DNA of 64,000 nucleotides from Rhineura floridana. Lineage: Eukaryota > Chordata > Lepidosauria > Squamata > Rhineuridae. Of this stretch, positions 31,158 through 43,400 are shown piece after piece (the stretch's first letter is position 1; the number at the start of each line of letters is the position of its first letter). Location: positions 4,563,501-4,627,500 of the forward strand of contig NC_084480.1 in the NCBI RefSeq assembly GCF_030035675.1. Reading direction: 5' to 3'. The notes beneath the pieces were generated by a model. That model saw nothing but the letters and a program-made list of their open reading frames with translations, did not search any database and was not told where the DNA came from. A program made the translations under genes and the position numbers.

Positions 31158-31675
31158 TAGCTTCCTTTCCAAACAAGGTTCTCTAGTGCTATTTCTTTTC
31201 CTTCTCCCCCTTATTTCTTTTTTAAAAACAAACAAAGGAATTGTGTGGCGACACTGTTCTCTTCTGGTTTTGATGCAACTTGGGGTTAACTTCTTTCTTT
31301 TCTTCCCCCCCTTTTTTTTGGGGGGGGGAAGATGGGGAACAGTGTCTTCTAATAGTCTCCCAGCAGTTTTTGTACATTTTTGGACAATTTTTTTGTTTTG
31401 TTTTAATCTCCTTTGATCTTTATACAGTAGGGTTTTTAAACCTCCCCTTTTTATTGCATTCTTGAAAATGGCTGGGTCTTTGCCCCAAGCTTCAGCTAAC
31501 CAAACATACTTGTCCCTTCCTACCCTTACTTTGCTGTGAGGTAGAAATCCCCCATTAGATCGGCTGCTGCCGAGCTTTCTGTGAAAGCCCAGGGGCTGTG
31601 TGCGTGTGTATGTACGTGCAGGTACTTTGTCAGTCACATTACCTGGAATAAAAGCTTCTTGTAATTAAAAGGAAA
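31158..31675 (+). other. DCAF12: DCAF12 3' UTR
   Basis: About 500 bp from the stop to shortly after the AATAAA at 31647. It contains a T8G9 homopolymer junction (about 31312-31329) and no repeat insertion. A 382-codon open frame on the opposite strand across the last exon and this UTR has no family resemblance and is treated as chance. Confidence 0.7.
31647..31652 (+). terminator. DCAF12: DCAF12 polyadenylation signal
   Basis: A canonical AATAAA about 490 bp after the stop, in the sequence GGAATAAAAGC. Cleavage would be expected around 31665-31680. Use of a further distal site cannot be excluded. Confidence 0.65.
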
Positions 31676-33985
31676 AAAATTAAAAAGTATTTATATAATG
31701 AGATATGCTACTACTTTATCCACAGAGCCCAGCTTGCATCTGGCTTCGTGTGATTTTGAAAAGTACAAGTTTAATGATGAAATTTATATCACTGTGGTCC
31801 AACGTGTGGCCTGTGGACTAGGCCTGTTGTGCCTCTTCCACCTGGGCCACCTATCTTGCCTTCTCTTTTCCCTGTTCCTGCTCCCACGGCTGCATTGGAA
31901 GAATGATATGGGGGACACAGGCTGGTTTCAGGGGGAAGTTAGTGGTCCATGAAAATGATGTGAGGGGGAGAGCCCTTAAAGGTGGTGGTGCTAGAGCCAG
32001 TTGCCAACTTCATTTGTCCATCTGGGTGAGGTTTTCAGCCGAAGCAGCACTGGTGGGTGAAATGTCCATGCCTTATGAGATCGGCCCAATAGCTGTCTTA
32101 ACCAGCCTCCAGTGTTGAAAATGGTGGGTTGCCTCGCTAATAAAGCCAGCACAAGGTAGTTAGCACTGCCACATATTAAACAGAGGTTGATTTAAGTAAC
32201 TACCATTTTTACTATGTAGTATTTATGTTTTTGGTCACTATCACTTTCATGAGTTGTGCCACACACAATTCTACAAGGAAGCAGCGCAAGTCATAGGCTG
32301 GGCTTCTAGACTTACTTGAAGTGAGGTGAGCCTTTGTGCTTGGCCTTGGGATTTTTGTCGTCTTGGTGAAGTCCCGCAGGGGCCCATGTGGCTGAACAGC
32401 AGCTGAACCTGGTGTGGGTATACCCCCCAATTTTTAATCCATCTAAATTGGATGATCCGAGAAATTTTATTTGCAGCACAACACCTGTTGCTATGGCAAA
32501 GAAAGTGGGTTGCTTCCTCTCTGCCAAGGCAAGAAGCTTCTCCCAAGACAAAATTGGAGCTTAAAGCCCTTTTGCTTCTCTTGGATGGGATTCAGATAAG
32601 AGTTTGCCAAAGGATGCTGCTGTGCCACAAGAGAACTGTGCATGTGTGGGGTTGGAAACAATGTTAAGGCACCAAAGAATCCACCTTCTAGGTGAGGCTG
32701 CAGCATCTCTGTGTGATTCACCTCTCTGGCTTGGCATCCTTCCAAGCAGTTTTGGTTGGTTCCGGGTAGTTCTGTCTCATCTCTGCACCCAGCATGATGC
32801 AGAGCTGCTTAAGAGAAGCAGCAGGAGTATCTGCTTTTGAAAAAGGTTGTCTGTTGTGTACACCGGCTTCCTTTATTTTGGAGGCATGCCTGGAGCAGTG
32901 ACTCATGCAGAACAAGGGGCTGTGTCCTCTGAGGAGGGAAGCAGCCCTGTCTCTGAATTAAGAGTCTGAAATTAAACCTTTTTCCCCCCAGGGGGCAGGG
33001 GAAGAGAAGAGTGAGCCATGCCTTCAGTTTCTAATTCAGAAAATGTGCCTTGGCTATCAGGAGTCTGAAATCCACAGAGAGCCATTGCTGTGCTACTTTG
33101 GGGCAACTGGCATTGAGTTGCGGCTTTTATACTGTAAGCATAAAGCTTGCTTGTATACACAAACATGCCCCGGATTTTGCTCTGGGGCCTGGAGAAAGCA
33201 TGTTTCATAGTAACCTCCTCTCATTCCTGCTTGGGAACTACTTAGTATGACCAAGCGTGAAAGTCTTTCCTATTTAAAAGAGGAGAGGACTTTTAAAAGC
33301 ACTTCAGATGTCAAATGCTGGAATCCTTATCAAGTCCTTAATATCTTACGTGTGTGGAGTTGAGGCTGACATAGGATCTGTACCTATAGCCATTGAAGGC
33401 TGCATCACATATTACATGATGGCAAATGTTTATTTAACAGTGAACATGCATGCAATGTACTGCTGCAGCCAGTTCCAGCTCCTAGGCGCATTGTACACAT
33501 AGTAGTAAACGTGTATGGTATAGTTTTATATGTGTACATGTAAACACTTTGTATACATACATGGTTGTAAGAGGCTTTGTAAGTAGAGTGGCCAGAGAAA
33601 ATTAAATACAGAAAGTACAGACAGTGGCAATTCAGGAGTCACAGGTGATCAACTGGGAAATACTGAGTGAAGTGAATCTGCTTAATTATAATTCATCAAG
33701 AAGTTCAACTATGTTCATTTAGGTTTGAATAGAAACAAAGGTATTTTCTCCCACTGCCACTGTTAATTAACTTAGCATTGCTAAGCTGTTACTTACTGTT
33801 GCTGTTGGGAAGGGACACTGTGCTTATTTTGCATACATTTTAGCTCAGATTGAATTATCACGATCTGTGCATTTCATTTCCCTCTAACCCTACTGCTTAC
33901 AATACCCCCTCTACAACTGTGTGCTCATGCACATACCCAGATAACTGGGGATAACACTTGAAATAGGCTCTAATCCATGACAGTT
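31676..33985. other. Intergenic, no feature recognised
   Basis: The region directly downstream of DCAF12 has neither coding exons nor obvious repeats. It could hold distal 3' UTR if a later poly(A) site is used. Confidence 0.4.
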
Positions 33986-33989
33986 TATG

Positions 33990-34045
33990 CTGTAACAAAT
34001 TTGTTAGTCTTTAAGGAGCCACAAGATTCTTCGTTCTTTTTGAAG
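33990..34045. mobile_element. DNA transposon end fragment
   Basis: AACAAATTTGTTAGTCTTTA, then AGGAGCCACAAGATTCTTCG, resembles the terminal segment of a hAT-type element common in reptiles. Only one end is present. Confidence 0.35.
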
Positions 34046-34664
34046 AAGGAAAGGGTATTCAGTGATATCTCTCTGAAAGGGCAGTTGGCTTTAAAAATTA
34101 TTCTGTACTTTAAAGTTGGATTTAAGAAATGACTGGTCTCGATGTTTATACTTTTCTCTACAGGAGTACTTTAAAGTTATTCTACACAGGTGAATACAAG
34201 CTGGAAAAAGCTACATTGGAGTTAAAGTCTGGGCAAGATACTAGTTTCCTGATCAATTTCTGCTTATGTAGCTTTTTAGCAATACCTTCACCTATTTTTT
34301 TTAAACTAATTTGGATTTAATACTTTCTACATGTATTCTTGAATCTTTCCAATCATGCTCTACTCTAGAAGAGAATACTACTATTAGGCCTTTAAAGGAT
34401 GTCCCCAGAATGTAATTTTGAAGCTCAAATAAGGAACATATCCTTTAGCACATTTCTTACCTGAGCTAGGTGCATCTCTGTCACAGATCACACAACAGCA
34501 GTTTGATATTTGGAAGCTGAGAGGGGATAGCAGTTTACTGCACTTGGAGCCTCTTCACTTGTAAATTTGAAAGGAGAATTACTGTAGAACTAAAATAAAG
34601 CAGGCATAGTTTTTCTGTATGATAAGGCATAGCAGTGATTTCCAGACAGCAGTAAGATATTCAT

Positions 34665-34870
34665 ACATAATATTTATTAGTTAAATGTATGTCCTGCCTT
34701 TCCTCCCAGAAGGGGCCCATTAATATTTCAACATTTACATACTAGATCAAAACAATAAAAAATCAAGAAACAGAATTAAATTTGTTAAAGTAGGTAAATG
34801 TAACCAAATATTTTATTAAAGGGGATTATAATGCTGTCTTAAGACATATTTATTGAACGCCTGGAGGTAT
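34665..34870 (-). mobile_element. L2-like LINE 3' tail
   Basis: TATTTATTAGTTAAATGTAT, GTCCTGCCTTTCCTCCCAGA, AGGGGCCCA, then an A-rich run, as in the other tails. Confidence 0.6.
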
Positions 34871-35199
34871 AAGATGGTGTTATTTTCAGATTTGTCCTTA
34901 AAAAATTACTGCAACGTTGAGGTTTTCATCTCCTGTCTGTGTGCTTGGGCCTTAAATAATTGCTGTTGGTCTCTATTCTGTCCCTTTATCCATACGCCAA
35001 AAAGTTACAAGTATCCTATAAACCCTTGCAATGAGAGAGAAGGTGCCGTCTTAGAAAAATGCAGTTGATGCAAATATTTCTGTTCAGGAGAAGTTGCACA
35101 CTGTCCTCTAACTGTCCAAATGATCTTTCTGAAAGATCCCAGGGGCCGTGGCAAATGCGAAGTCAGCAGTGAGGAATTATGAACCCTATGGCAATGACT

Positions 35200-35640
35200 T
35201 TTTTTACCTGCCCTTCACTATAGGATCTTGGGGTGTGTTACAACAGTGTAATACACAATTATAAAAACAGATTGAATGTAACAATAATAAAACAAGTAAA
35301 ACCATTCCAAGTGGAACAGAACTGTATAAATTTAGCAAAAGAGTTGGGTCCCACAAAACAAAAGCCTTAACTGTCAAAGGGGAATGTAAAGACGTGTGTC
35401 TTCAGTATATGGTGAAAGCTGTACAATGCAGATGCCAGGCACACCTCTGTGGGGAGGGAGTTCTACAACGTAGGACTTCCCATCACCCAGGCTGCCATTG
35501 CCTGAACTTCCAGGGGTGGTGGAACTACAAAGAGAGCCCTCTCTGCAGAAGGCCAGTAGAGATGGAGACAATCGGATATTTGGGACCTAAGTCATTTAGG
35601 GCTTTAAACACTGACAGTAAGCTGCCAATGTGAGTGCACC
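35200..35640 (-). mobile_element. L2-like LINE 3' region fragment
   Basis: CCTGCCCTTCACTATAGGAT is followed by A-rich UTR, then GTGGGGAGGGAGTTCTACAA and AAAGAGAGCCCTCTCTGCAG, ending GCTTTAAACACTGACAGTAA. It is strongly diverged. Confidence 0.55.
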
Positions 35641-36544
35641 TTTTAGAGCCATAGGTCCCCAGGAGTAGAAGAACAGCATTAGCATGTCAATTCAGGTTTC
35701 ATGGGGGAGCAGGAGGAAAAACACTTGGAACCACAAGCCTGATCTTCAAAACATCAAAAGGTGAACTGAGAAAAAAAACACGCCCTCCAAATCAGTGTGT
35801 GTTTAAGAACTACTGCTTGTTAGAGGCTTAGCAGTGTTAAATCACCACAAGTCTTTTGTTTTTTGCTTTTTAAGCAAAGAGTTTTTTTGCCTTTGGTGTA
35901 TGTTTAGTCTTGCAATGTGTAAAAAAAAAAAAAAAAAACCACAGTGAATTTTTAAAATTAAATATATTTCTTAGTTGCTTTTTATCAAAAGATTCCAGGG
36001 TGGTTTATAAAAGTGTGATCAAGATTCACACAATATCAAATACACACTAAAGCCAACAAACAAAATACACCCCCCCAATGAATGTATCCGCTAAATGAGT
36101 GAATGCATAAAATGGCTTCAGTTGAACTTCCTCTTCTTTTACATGCCCCCCAGTAGATTTTGAAGGTTGCATTCCGCAGAGCAGATATGGGCACATGGGG
36201 GGAGCAAAGAGAGGGGAAGTTTGGTTGCTCTTGCAGAAGTTCTGCGCACGCAATGATTTTGTTAGATACAGACAAGCACAGCCTGTCCCCTCAGAATAAA
36301 AGACAATTCCCTCAAATAATTTCCACTCTTAAAAGTGCCTGGACACATAGGAAGATCTTCACCTGAAGGGTGATTTGCATATTGCATATGCTGATGGAAC
36401 ATAGGAAGCCTTAGCTAGTCTTGGACCCCTGGCTAGCAGCTCTGTGATATGCCTGTTTCCAAAATATATGTGCCATTTGCATGGCATGTTTTTCACTTTT
36501 TATATTTAATAACGTCTTAGCCGTATAGTTGTATTCACTGGTGT
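35641..36544. other. Intergenic with a second L2-like tail trace
   Basis: A17 run at about 35922-35938. AAGATTCCAGGGTGGTTTAT and following A-rich sequence (35985-36070) look like another 3' tail of the same LINE group. The rest is featureless. Confidence 0.35.
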
Positions 36545-36780
36545 TGGTCAGCCGATGGTAAAGCTTCTGTCAGTGGAATAGGGAGGAGAGCAGTTTTCTG
36601 CAAACCCTACTTCACCCTGTAGACCTCTCCTAAATCTGCTCCAAAAGAGTGGGGGATGTTTTGGAGCAGATTTAGGGGAGGCACAGAGAGGAGGTGGAAT
36701 TGCCAAAATGGTTTCCCTTCCCATTCCACGGATGGAAGCCGACCGTCATGTAAGTAACACTGTTGGACACAACCCATTCA
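36545..36780. mobile_element. Palindromic element with a near-perfect 23-bp hairpin
   Basis: The core is an inverted repeat: left arm 36624-36646, right arm 36659-36681, 22 of 23 positions paired around a 12-base loop. Outside it, GCTTCTGTCAGTGGAATAGG on the left matches the complement of CCCATTCCACGGATGGAAGC on the right. The whole segment is an imperfect palindrome of about 235 bp, most likely a MITE. Confidence 0.65.
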
Positions 36781-37934
36781 CTTTAAAAAGGAGTGTGAAA
36801 CTGTTCCTAAGTTGAACAAAGAGAGAGGCACTTCCGAAAAATAATCACAACTACTTTGCCAATGCAGACTATATCATTTCCCCAGCCTTCCCTAAACAGT
36901 GTCCCTTTGAAGAATGTTTCCCTGCAGTTCCATTAAGTATAAATGAATGTTTACATCTGGGTGCTGGATCTTAAACCTCATTAAACTTGTACTTTTAAAA
37001 ATTGGCCTGTGCACCTGGTCAACTCTTATTCATAGTCTCCCACAGTCTCAGGGTTATATGTCACTACAGTTTTCATCCAAATAATAATACAAAGGACCAA
37101 TTGGAGGTTAACGTGCCTTTCTCCTATGGTACCTTGATCTTTGCAAAGCTACCTACAACAGGATTTGCTGTTTGTCACCGTCTTTGATCTGGATATTTAT
37201 TTTGTCTTTTTTTATTAAAAAATAATAATGAAATGTTCTAAGATGCAACCAACCTGTTCAATGAATTGTAACTTTTTTCCATTTGATGTTCAAGAGTGTG
37301 ATGTATAAAATCAAATGTGTGGATTTGTCTGGAGTGCAAGTTTTTCCACTAACTGCTGTGCTTAACTTGAGGGGACAGTGGATCGCTTTATTTTTGGATG
37401 GTGATTTGCAAACTGCACAGCTTGGCTACACATAGATGGTTATTAATCAAAACAGATGGTTATTAAGCTAATAATCCAAAGCAAAGTGTTAATATTTCCT
37501 CAAAAGCATTCTTAGTATCTACAAGAGATACATGCGTAGTGTCACATTTACCATTTAAATTTTCAGAAGCTTCTGGACAAACCTGACTTTGAACTCTCAC
37601 ACAGGCAAGCTGAAAAAGAGGGAAGATCGCAATTACGTAAAAATTAGCCTTTGACAATGTTTAATCTGGAAACTGCACATTCAAAATTGTCTGCAGTTTG
37701 CATTATTAATCCAGCTGAAAGGCTGTGGATACCATGAGAAACAAATGTTTTGGCATGTGCAAAATACAATTTGAAAGTGCTGGCAGGGGTGGGAGGAGAA
37801 ACAATGACTAAAGGGAGAGTTGCTTCTGCTGCTTTCGGTATGTTTTAAGGCACGATCCTGGAAAACCAAGCCTGACACTTTTTGTGGGGCATATATGTAG
37901 TTATAATTCAAGTAAACTGGCAGTTCGGTGCTTC
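36781..37934. other. Intergenic, no feature recognised
   Basis: AT-rich sequence without coding frames of note or recognised repeats. Confidence 0.4.
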
Positions 37935-38095
37935 CCATAGTAAGGGCTGTAGCTCAGTGATAAAGCACACGCTTTGCATGCCAAAGGTCCCAGATTCAGT
38001 TTCTGAGATATGGCTGGAGAAGACATCTGTCTGAAACTCTGGAGAGCTGCAGTCAGTGTAGACAATGCTAAGCTAAATAGGCTGTATTTGCACAC
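37935..38095 (+). mobile_element. tRNA-Ala-headed SINE
   Basis: TAAGGGCTGTAGCTCAGTGA, then ACGCTTTGCATGCCAAAGGT and CCCAGATTCAG, gives clear A/B boxes. The body has CTGGAGAGCTGCAGTCAGTG. The 3' end is eroded. Confidence 0.78.
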
Positions 38096-38134
38096 TACAG
38101 AAATAGTAGGTTCCTGGAGTGGGTCCTCATGGTG

Positions 38135-38520
38135 TGTAAAATGGAAATGGACTGCCTTATGGTCGATTCCTATTTATGGCTACTCTATGAATAGGGTGTT
38201 CATGGTAAGCGGTATTCAGAGGGGGTTTCCCATTGCCTCCCTCTGTGACTAGTCCTCCCCAGCTGGCTAGGGCCTGCTCGGCTTGCCACAGCGGCACAAG
38301 CCAGCCCCTTCCTTGTCCGCAACTGCCAGCTGGGGGGCAACTGGGCTCCTTGGGACTATGCAGCTTGCCCACAGGTGGCAGGGCATGTAACCCCTGAGCC
38401 ACTCACTGTGGGGTGATCTTTAGCTGGCCCCTGACACTCAGGAGACACAAGCGGGGATTTGAACTCACAGATTCTGGACTCCCAGCCAGGCTCTCCTCCC
38501 CACTGTGCTATACCAGCTGT
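38135..38520 (-). mobile_element. Long SINE with BovB-like tail and extended body
   Basis: The left part is the reversed BovB-like SINE end (AATGGAAATGGACTGCCTTA, then GAATAGGGTGTTCATGGTAA). The right part is a reversed tRNA-like head (GGGATTTGAACTCACAG, then CTCCCAGCCAGGCTCTCC). About 170 bp of GC-rich sequence (38240-38410) separates them, absent from the other Sauria-type copies. It is either a distinct subfamily or a nested insertion. Confidence 0.6.
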
Positions 38521-39534
38521 AATTCATGGTGTGTAGAGATGGTTAAAAAGACTTAGCATGGCTTCCACGCATTACAGGAAACATTGCTGAAAGAGCATTG
38601 AGGTATGGTCCTGCTTAGTACATGTGACATGGTCCTTGAGTTGCAACTGCACTTTTTAAATGGGTCTTAGGCAATCACCCAGTTATCCACAGGGTCATTG
38701 ACTTCCCTTCTGTTCATGGAGCAGGAGGAGAACATAGTCAGATGTGCATGGGTGGTGCCGTCTATGTGGAAGGGTAAGTGCTATTGCCTTTACCCACCTC
38801 CCCACCCCCCAAATCTCACAGGTTTGGGATTACTGAAACCATTGTTTGTTTAATGTGTGTGGTTTGTCCCACCGCCTTTTATCCATGTCTGCCATAGCTG
38901 GCCCAACTGCACATAACCTATGGATGTTACATAGGATCTTGTAGTGCACCTTGAACTGCAGTTGATTGGGGCAGCAAAATAATCTCACGCTGGCTCTGCT
39001 GCCTCCACTCTGTTTTGTATTCTTATTTTTAAAATGCTCTCATCCTGCAGAGCTCACTTTCCTTGATCCGTACATTCCACTTGGGGGCAATGGTTCTCAT
39101 CACTGTGTCCCACTGTCATACTAGATTGGGATCTACTGGGGGATCTCTGGTTGATTTTCAGTCTCATTTATTTGATTTCTCACTTAATTGTTTAACAACA
39201 ACAGCAATCCCCCCCCCCAATTAAGCTGAAACTAAGAAAGCTTGGGGGGGGGAAACAAGAATAGATTTCTGTGTGAAAGGACTGTAAACTCAGTTCTGGC
39301 ACTAAAAATGAATTCCTCAGCTAAATTATGCTTAGATGCATTGTTCTTCAATTCTAGGCCCACCCCTTGGAGAATGCTGCATCCTCCCCTAGCCCATATG
39401 TTCTCCGATTGTGTGGTGGTGGCTGGCTGCCCTAACCTCTATTGCCCATTCCTCCCCAGGCTGCCTCATGGAGGGAATGTGACTTCAACTCCCCCATCCC
39501 AAATTGGTACTGCTTCCTACACTTTTAAGGTAGG
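38521..39534. other. Intergenic, no feature recognised
   Basis: Ordinary sequence with short C- and G-runs near 39208 and 39243. Nothing coding or repetitive is named. Confidence 0.4.
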
Positions 39535-39780
39535 GGTAGCACATATGTGCCCTCCCCAACTCCCATCAGCCCCAATCAACATGGCTAATGATCAGGGATG
39601 ATTATAGAATTGTAAAATAGTAGTTGGAAGGGTCTGTAAGGCCATCACGTCCAACCCTCTGCTCAATGCAGGAATCCAAGTTATACCCAACAGGTGGCTG
39701 TCCAGCTGCCTCTTGAATGTTGAGTGTTCATCATTTTATAGGTCCAAGGGGGAGGGCCACAGACTCCCCATCACTGCTTT
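39535..39780. mobile_element. Palindromic MITE with a CR1 end inserted
   Basis: CATATGTGCCCTCCCCAACT, CCCATCAGCCCC and AACATGGCTAATGATCAGGG form the left half of the MITE seen at 26253. AAGGGGGAGGGCCACAGACT, then CCCCATC, is its right end. Between them (39602-39738) is CR1 3' sequence in minus orientation. Confidence 0.55.
39602..39738 (-). mobile_element. CR1 3' end fragment (bird-like type)
   Basis: TAGAATTGTAAAATAGTAGT, TGGAAGGGTCTG and TCCAACCCTCTGCTCAATGC, then GGTGGCTGTCCAGCTGCCTC, match the copy at 46965. This is the CR1 type with the tail read as ATAGAATTGTA...TTGGAAGGG. Confidence 0.72.
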
Positions 39781-39864
39781 AAGACTTACTCCAACTATTT
39801 AGGAGTAGGTACAAGAAACTTCAATGGGATAATGCCCTTATTTATTGGGAAAGCATTGCGTTAC

Positions 39865-39992
39865 ACTAGGGTTGGCTAGCCTGTGACCCTCTAGAGTATG
39901 ATGCTGCGCTACAACCCCTATCAGTCTCGCCAGCATGGCAAATGTCCAGGAATAATGGAAGTTGTAGTTCAGCAGCACCTACAGGGCCACAG
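39865..39992. mobile_element. Palindromic MITE, diverged
   Basis: GCCTGTGACCCTCTAGAGTA and ACAACCCCTATCAGTC face GAAGTTGTAGTTCAGCAGCA and CTACAGGGCCACAG. It is a diverged relative of the element at 26253. Confidence 0.5.
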
Positions 39993-41422
39993 ATAAGTCA
40001 CCCTTACTTTGCATGGGCAAGATTTCCCATTGCATTGAGTTGCTGCCCCAGTCAGTCTGTGGCAAGCTGTTGTGGTTTTAGGAGGAGCTCTGAATATGGC
40101 TGCGAGGCCTCTTTAGCCAATGTGATGAAAAGTTGAGCCCTACTGTGACTTCCACCTTCCCTCCTTGCAACCTGAATTTCATTTGGATACTATGTAGGAT
40201 TGGTTCACTGCTAGGCAGCGTTGCAGATTTCTGTATGTACACCTAGAATGCTTCTTGAGGATTCCCTAACAGCGTGTTTGCACACGATAACTTATTCTAC
40301 TTGCAATTGTGCTGACCTGAACATATGGAACATGTTTCCACCCCACAAAAGTCATCACAATGTGGTGTGGGAATACTTCATGCTGACCTCAAATGTTTTA
40401 AGTTATGCAAACTGCATATCACCACTGTGCAGAAGGGTATGGAACTAGTAATAGGCTCAGTGATTTATACATTTAGCGGACAGAAACTACATCTGGCCAT
40501 ATCCCCCATAAATATGTGGTGATCTGAATACAGAACAAACATGCCATTTGATATTGGAATTGTTGATGCTTCTGCTGAAGCCATTGGCCCTAGAACAGCC
40601 ATTGGGGGTGGTTTCAGCTTCAAAGTTGAGGGAGTCCACATTTCAGTTTGGGATTGACCCAAGACAACCATTATAGGCTGAAATCTATTGCAGAGATGGG
40701 TTTTCTGCCTTGAAATGGACAAGAGGTTAGTGGTAGCAACTACACTATCTGCCTGGTAGCTTGAATGATAGAAAGATGCTGCCTGACCACATTGAAGACT
40801 GAGAGCCCTTGGCTGATGATGAACTATTAGCCCATCACTAATGTATGTTGGGTAGTAAGTCACAATTTTTGTCTGTGTGCTGGGTTTGCAATATCAAAGT
40901 GAGGAAAGCACTCAGTGATGATCCTTTCCCAACAAGATTCTAGAGATACCCTGCCCGGTTTCTTTATTATAATAGTATTTAAAAACAAAACCTGCTTGCA
41001 CAGAACTATGGATGAATGAAGTGCCTTTGCAGGACTCCATCATGTGTGCTTGTACTCCTGTCTGCCCCTGCACATAAATTCTTATTGCAGCATTAGTGCT
41101 CTAATCCTTTTAGGATGAGGAGAGTTAGGGGTGTAGTGTTGTGCTCTTTTCCTTTACAAATATGCCATGAGAAAAGGCAAGGCATGCGCTCAGCCCTTCA
41201 GTTTAGAATACAGACTGTGTCCATCTTTGGTGCCAGAGCCTTTCCTTTTTGAGAGCATCTGCCCTGGTGTCTTGACTCCTTGATCTTTTGGGGGATATAT
41301 ATATATATATATATATATTTAAAAAACTTGGGATTTGCACTAGCAATATGTTTTTTGTAGAAGTTGGTATTACTTTGCCTCGTCTAAATCAAGTCAGGTC
41401 AAGTTGCGTGACCAGCTGCATA
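39993..41422. other. Intergenic with an (AT)n microsatellite
   Basis: GATATATATATATATATATA continues for about 28 bases at 41292-41320. Otherwise nothing is recognised. A 132-codon frame on the minus strand at 40465-40863 has no family resemblance. Confidence 0.45.
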
Positions 41423-41569
41423 GACACCATACATTTGAAGCACATGACGTTCCCCAAAGAATCCTAATAAATTTAGCTTGTTAAAGGTGCTGGGGAGCTC
41501 TGTGAGACATAAATGAAAATTCCCAGGATTCTTGGGGAGGAAAGCAATGTGTTTTAAATATATGGTGCA
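41423..41569. mobile_element. Short palindromic MITE, second copy of the 5477 family
   Basis: CACCATACATTTGAAGCACA on the left is the inverted complement of GTGTTTTAAATATATGGTG on the right. AAGAATCCTAATAAATT and CCCAGGATTCTTGGGG pair towards the centre. Confidence 0.68.
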
Positions 41570-42985
41570 TACCGCATCTTTGATGAATTCAAAGCTGTTA
41601 ATAGCCTGGCTAGCTCCACCATATTTTTTCCCAAGAAACATTCCCCTTTTCTGTTGAGTGTCTGCTTCATGTTCAACTGACTGCAAATCTTCTGTTTTAA
41701 TTCTCCAGTTTACTCCTTGGAAGGGCTTCCTCACATGTGCACTCTTCAATTCTGCACACTAGGTTACTTAAATCCCCCCCTCAAAAAAAGTGGTCTTACA
41801 AGACTTGCCTACGTCCTGGCTTGCAAAAATCTACCAACTTGAGTTGCTGTCTTTTCCTTACAAGTGTTCCAAACAATTAAAATAAGCTATAGGAAAGAAG
41901 ATAAGCCACAACTGATTATGGAGTGAGGGAGTCAATTGGAATTTTTAATGTAAGGATGTTGAATCTGGATGATTTTTCCATCTGTTCAAATCAGCTTATT
42001 TGAAACTGCACGTGTAGAAATCCACTGGTTGCAATATGTAATATGGTGACTCTGTTCATTAACGCTGCAAAGCGTGCCTCAAATTTCATAAAGAATAATT
42101 GAAATGTCCTATTTCTCCCCCACCCCCCTAACAGGGTGCAAGAAAATAAACGCAAGTTTAATCGTTTCATTTTGTTTCTTGATAGTAAATGTTGATGTTC
42201 ATAATAGTGTCTCCACATGTCTTTTGTTGAGCACTTTGTAGTGCTATTTCTTGGTTGGAAGAAATAAAAAGGGATGCAGATGGTAAACAGATATCTTTCT
42301 GCATGCAAGAGTGGATAGACATGGGCCCTGTTCATTTCCAGCAACGCTTAAATCGATGGGATTCCAGCATCTTCATTTCCTATTGTTTCTTATTGTTCGC
42401 CCGTGTGAGGATGCAGGACAAGAACAGTCATGATCCTGCTTCCAGCTGTTGCAAAATGAAGCATGGATTTCTGAAGTAGAGCTAGCTGAGTTGTTTTCCC
42501 ACTTTACGTAGAACAGCTCCAAACTGATTACTAATAATGTCTACAAGATCATTCCTTAGACCTAAATCAATTTCCTGGATGCAAAAGTTAAGCCCTGGAC
42601 CTCTTTGGAAGACTCCAGATGGACAATCTGACAATACGGAGGAGGTAGTCTGTGCATTACCTGGTAGCATTACATGCTGTTCTCACCCTGAGTATCATCT
42701 GCTTTGCAACCTGACAACCTAATCCTTTCTACTTCAGCCTTGTTCTATATAGAGTAATTGTTCTCAAGTGCAGTTTGTTTTTCCCCACTCCAGTACTTGA
42801 AGTTGTGTGAACTGAAATCTGGTGAAGAGAAGTACTTTGTGCATCTTAATATGGGTATCTCAATAAAGTGTATTTGTACAGTGATTCCAGGTGCTTATTC
42901 CAGTTTGGTTTATGAATGGTGGGCAATTCCTTCTGATAGCTTCACATGTGGCATGCTTAGCTATACAGTATTATACTAGAAGTTG
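41570..42985. other. Intergenic, no feature recognised
   Basis: No repeats or exons named. An AATAAA at 42861 stands alone with no gene attached. Confidence 0.4.
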
Positions 42986-43400
42986 TAGATGGTGTTTTAA
43001 TTATTGTACACTCTGAGCAGCTTACAAAATTGAGCAATAACACAATAAAAACACAAAATAAATAACAGCATTAAAACCTACATGTTAAAACACTTAAAAG
43101 ACCTCAGCAAATAAAAAGGGGTTTTCTTTTCATGTGAATGAGACAGCCCCGAGTAAACCTTTCTGGGGGAGGGAATTCCAGAGGCAGGGCACCAGAACAG
43201 AGAAGGCCCTGTCTTCCGGCACTACCTACCTTACATCAAATGGCAGAGGGACCCAAAACAGTGTCTCAGAGATCAGTCTTAACATCGAGGCAGGCTCACG
43301 TGGGAAAATGCAGCCCTCCAAGTACGCATGTCCCAAGACACATAGGGCTTTATAGATCAAAAACGGCATATCATATTGGCCTCAGAGTTGGATTAGAAGA
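42986..43400 (-). mobile_element. L2-like LINE 3' region fragment
   Basis: AGATGGTGTTTTAATTATTG, an A-rich UTR with AATAAAAACAC, then TGGGGGAGGGAATTCCAGAG, AACAGAGAAGGCCCTGTCTT and GGGCTTTATAGATCAAAAAC. Same family as 35200. Confidence 0.6.

Noticed and set aside
40465-40863. 132-codon minus-strand frame in the intergenic region
   Set aside because: No recognised domain and no promoter or splice context; length is within chance for this composition.
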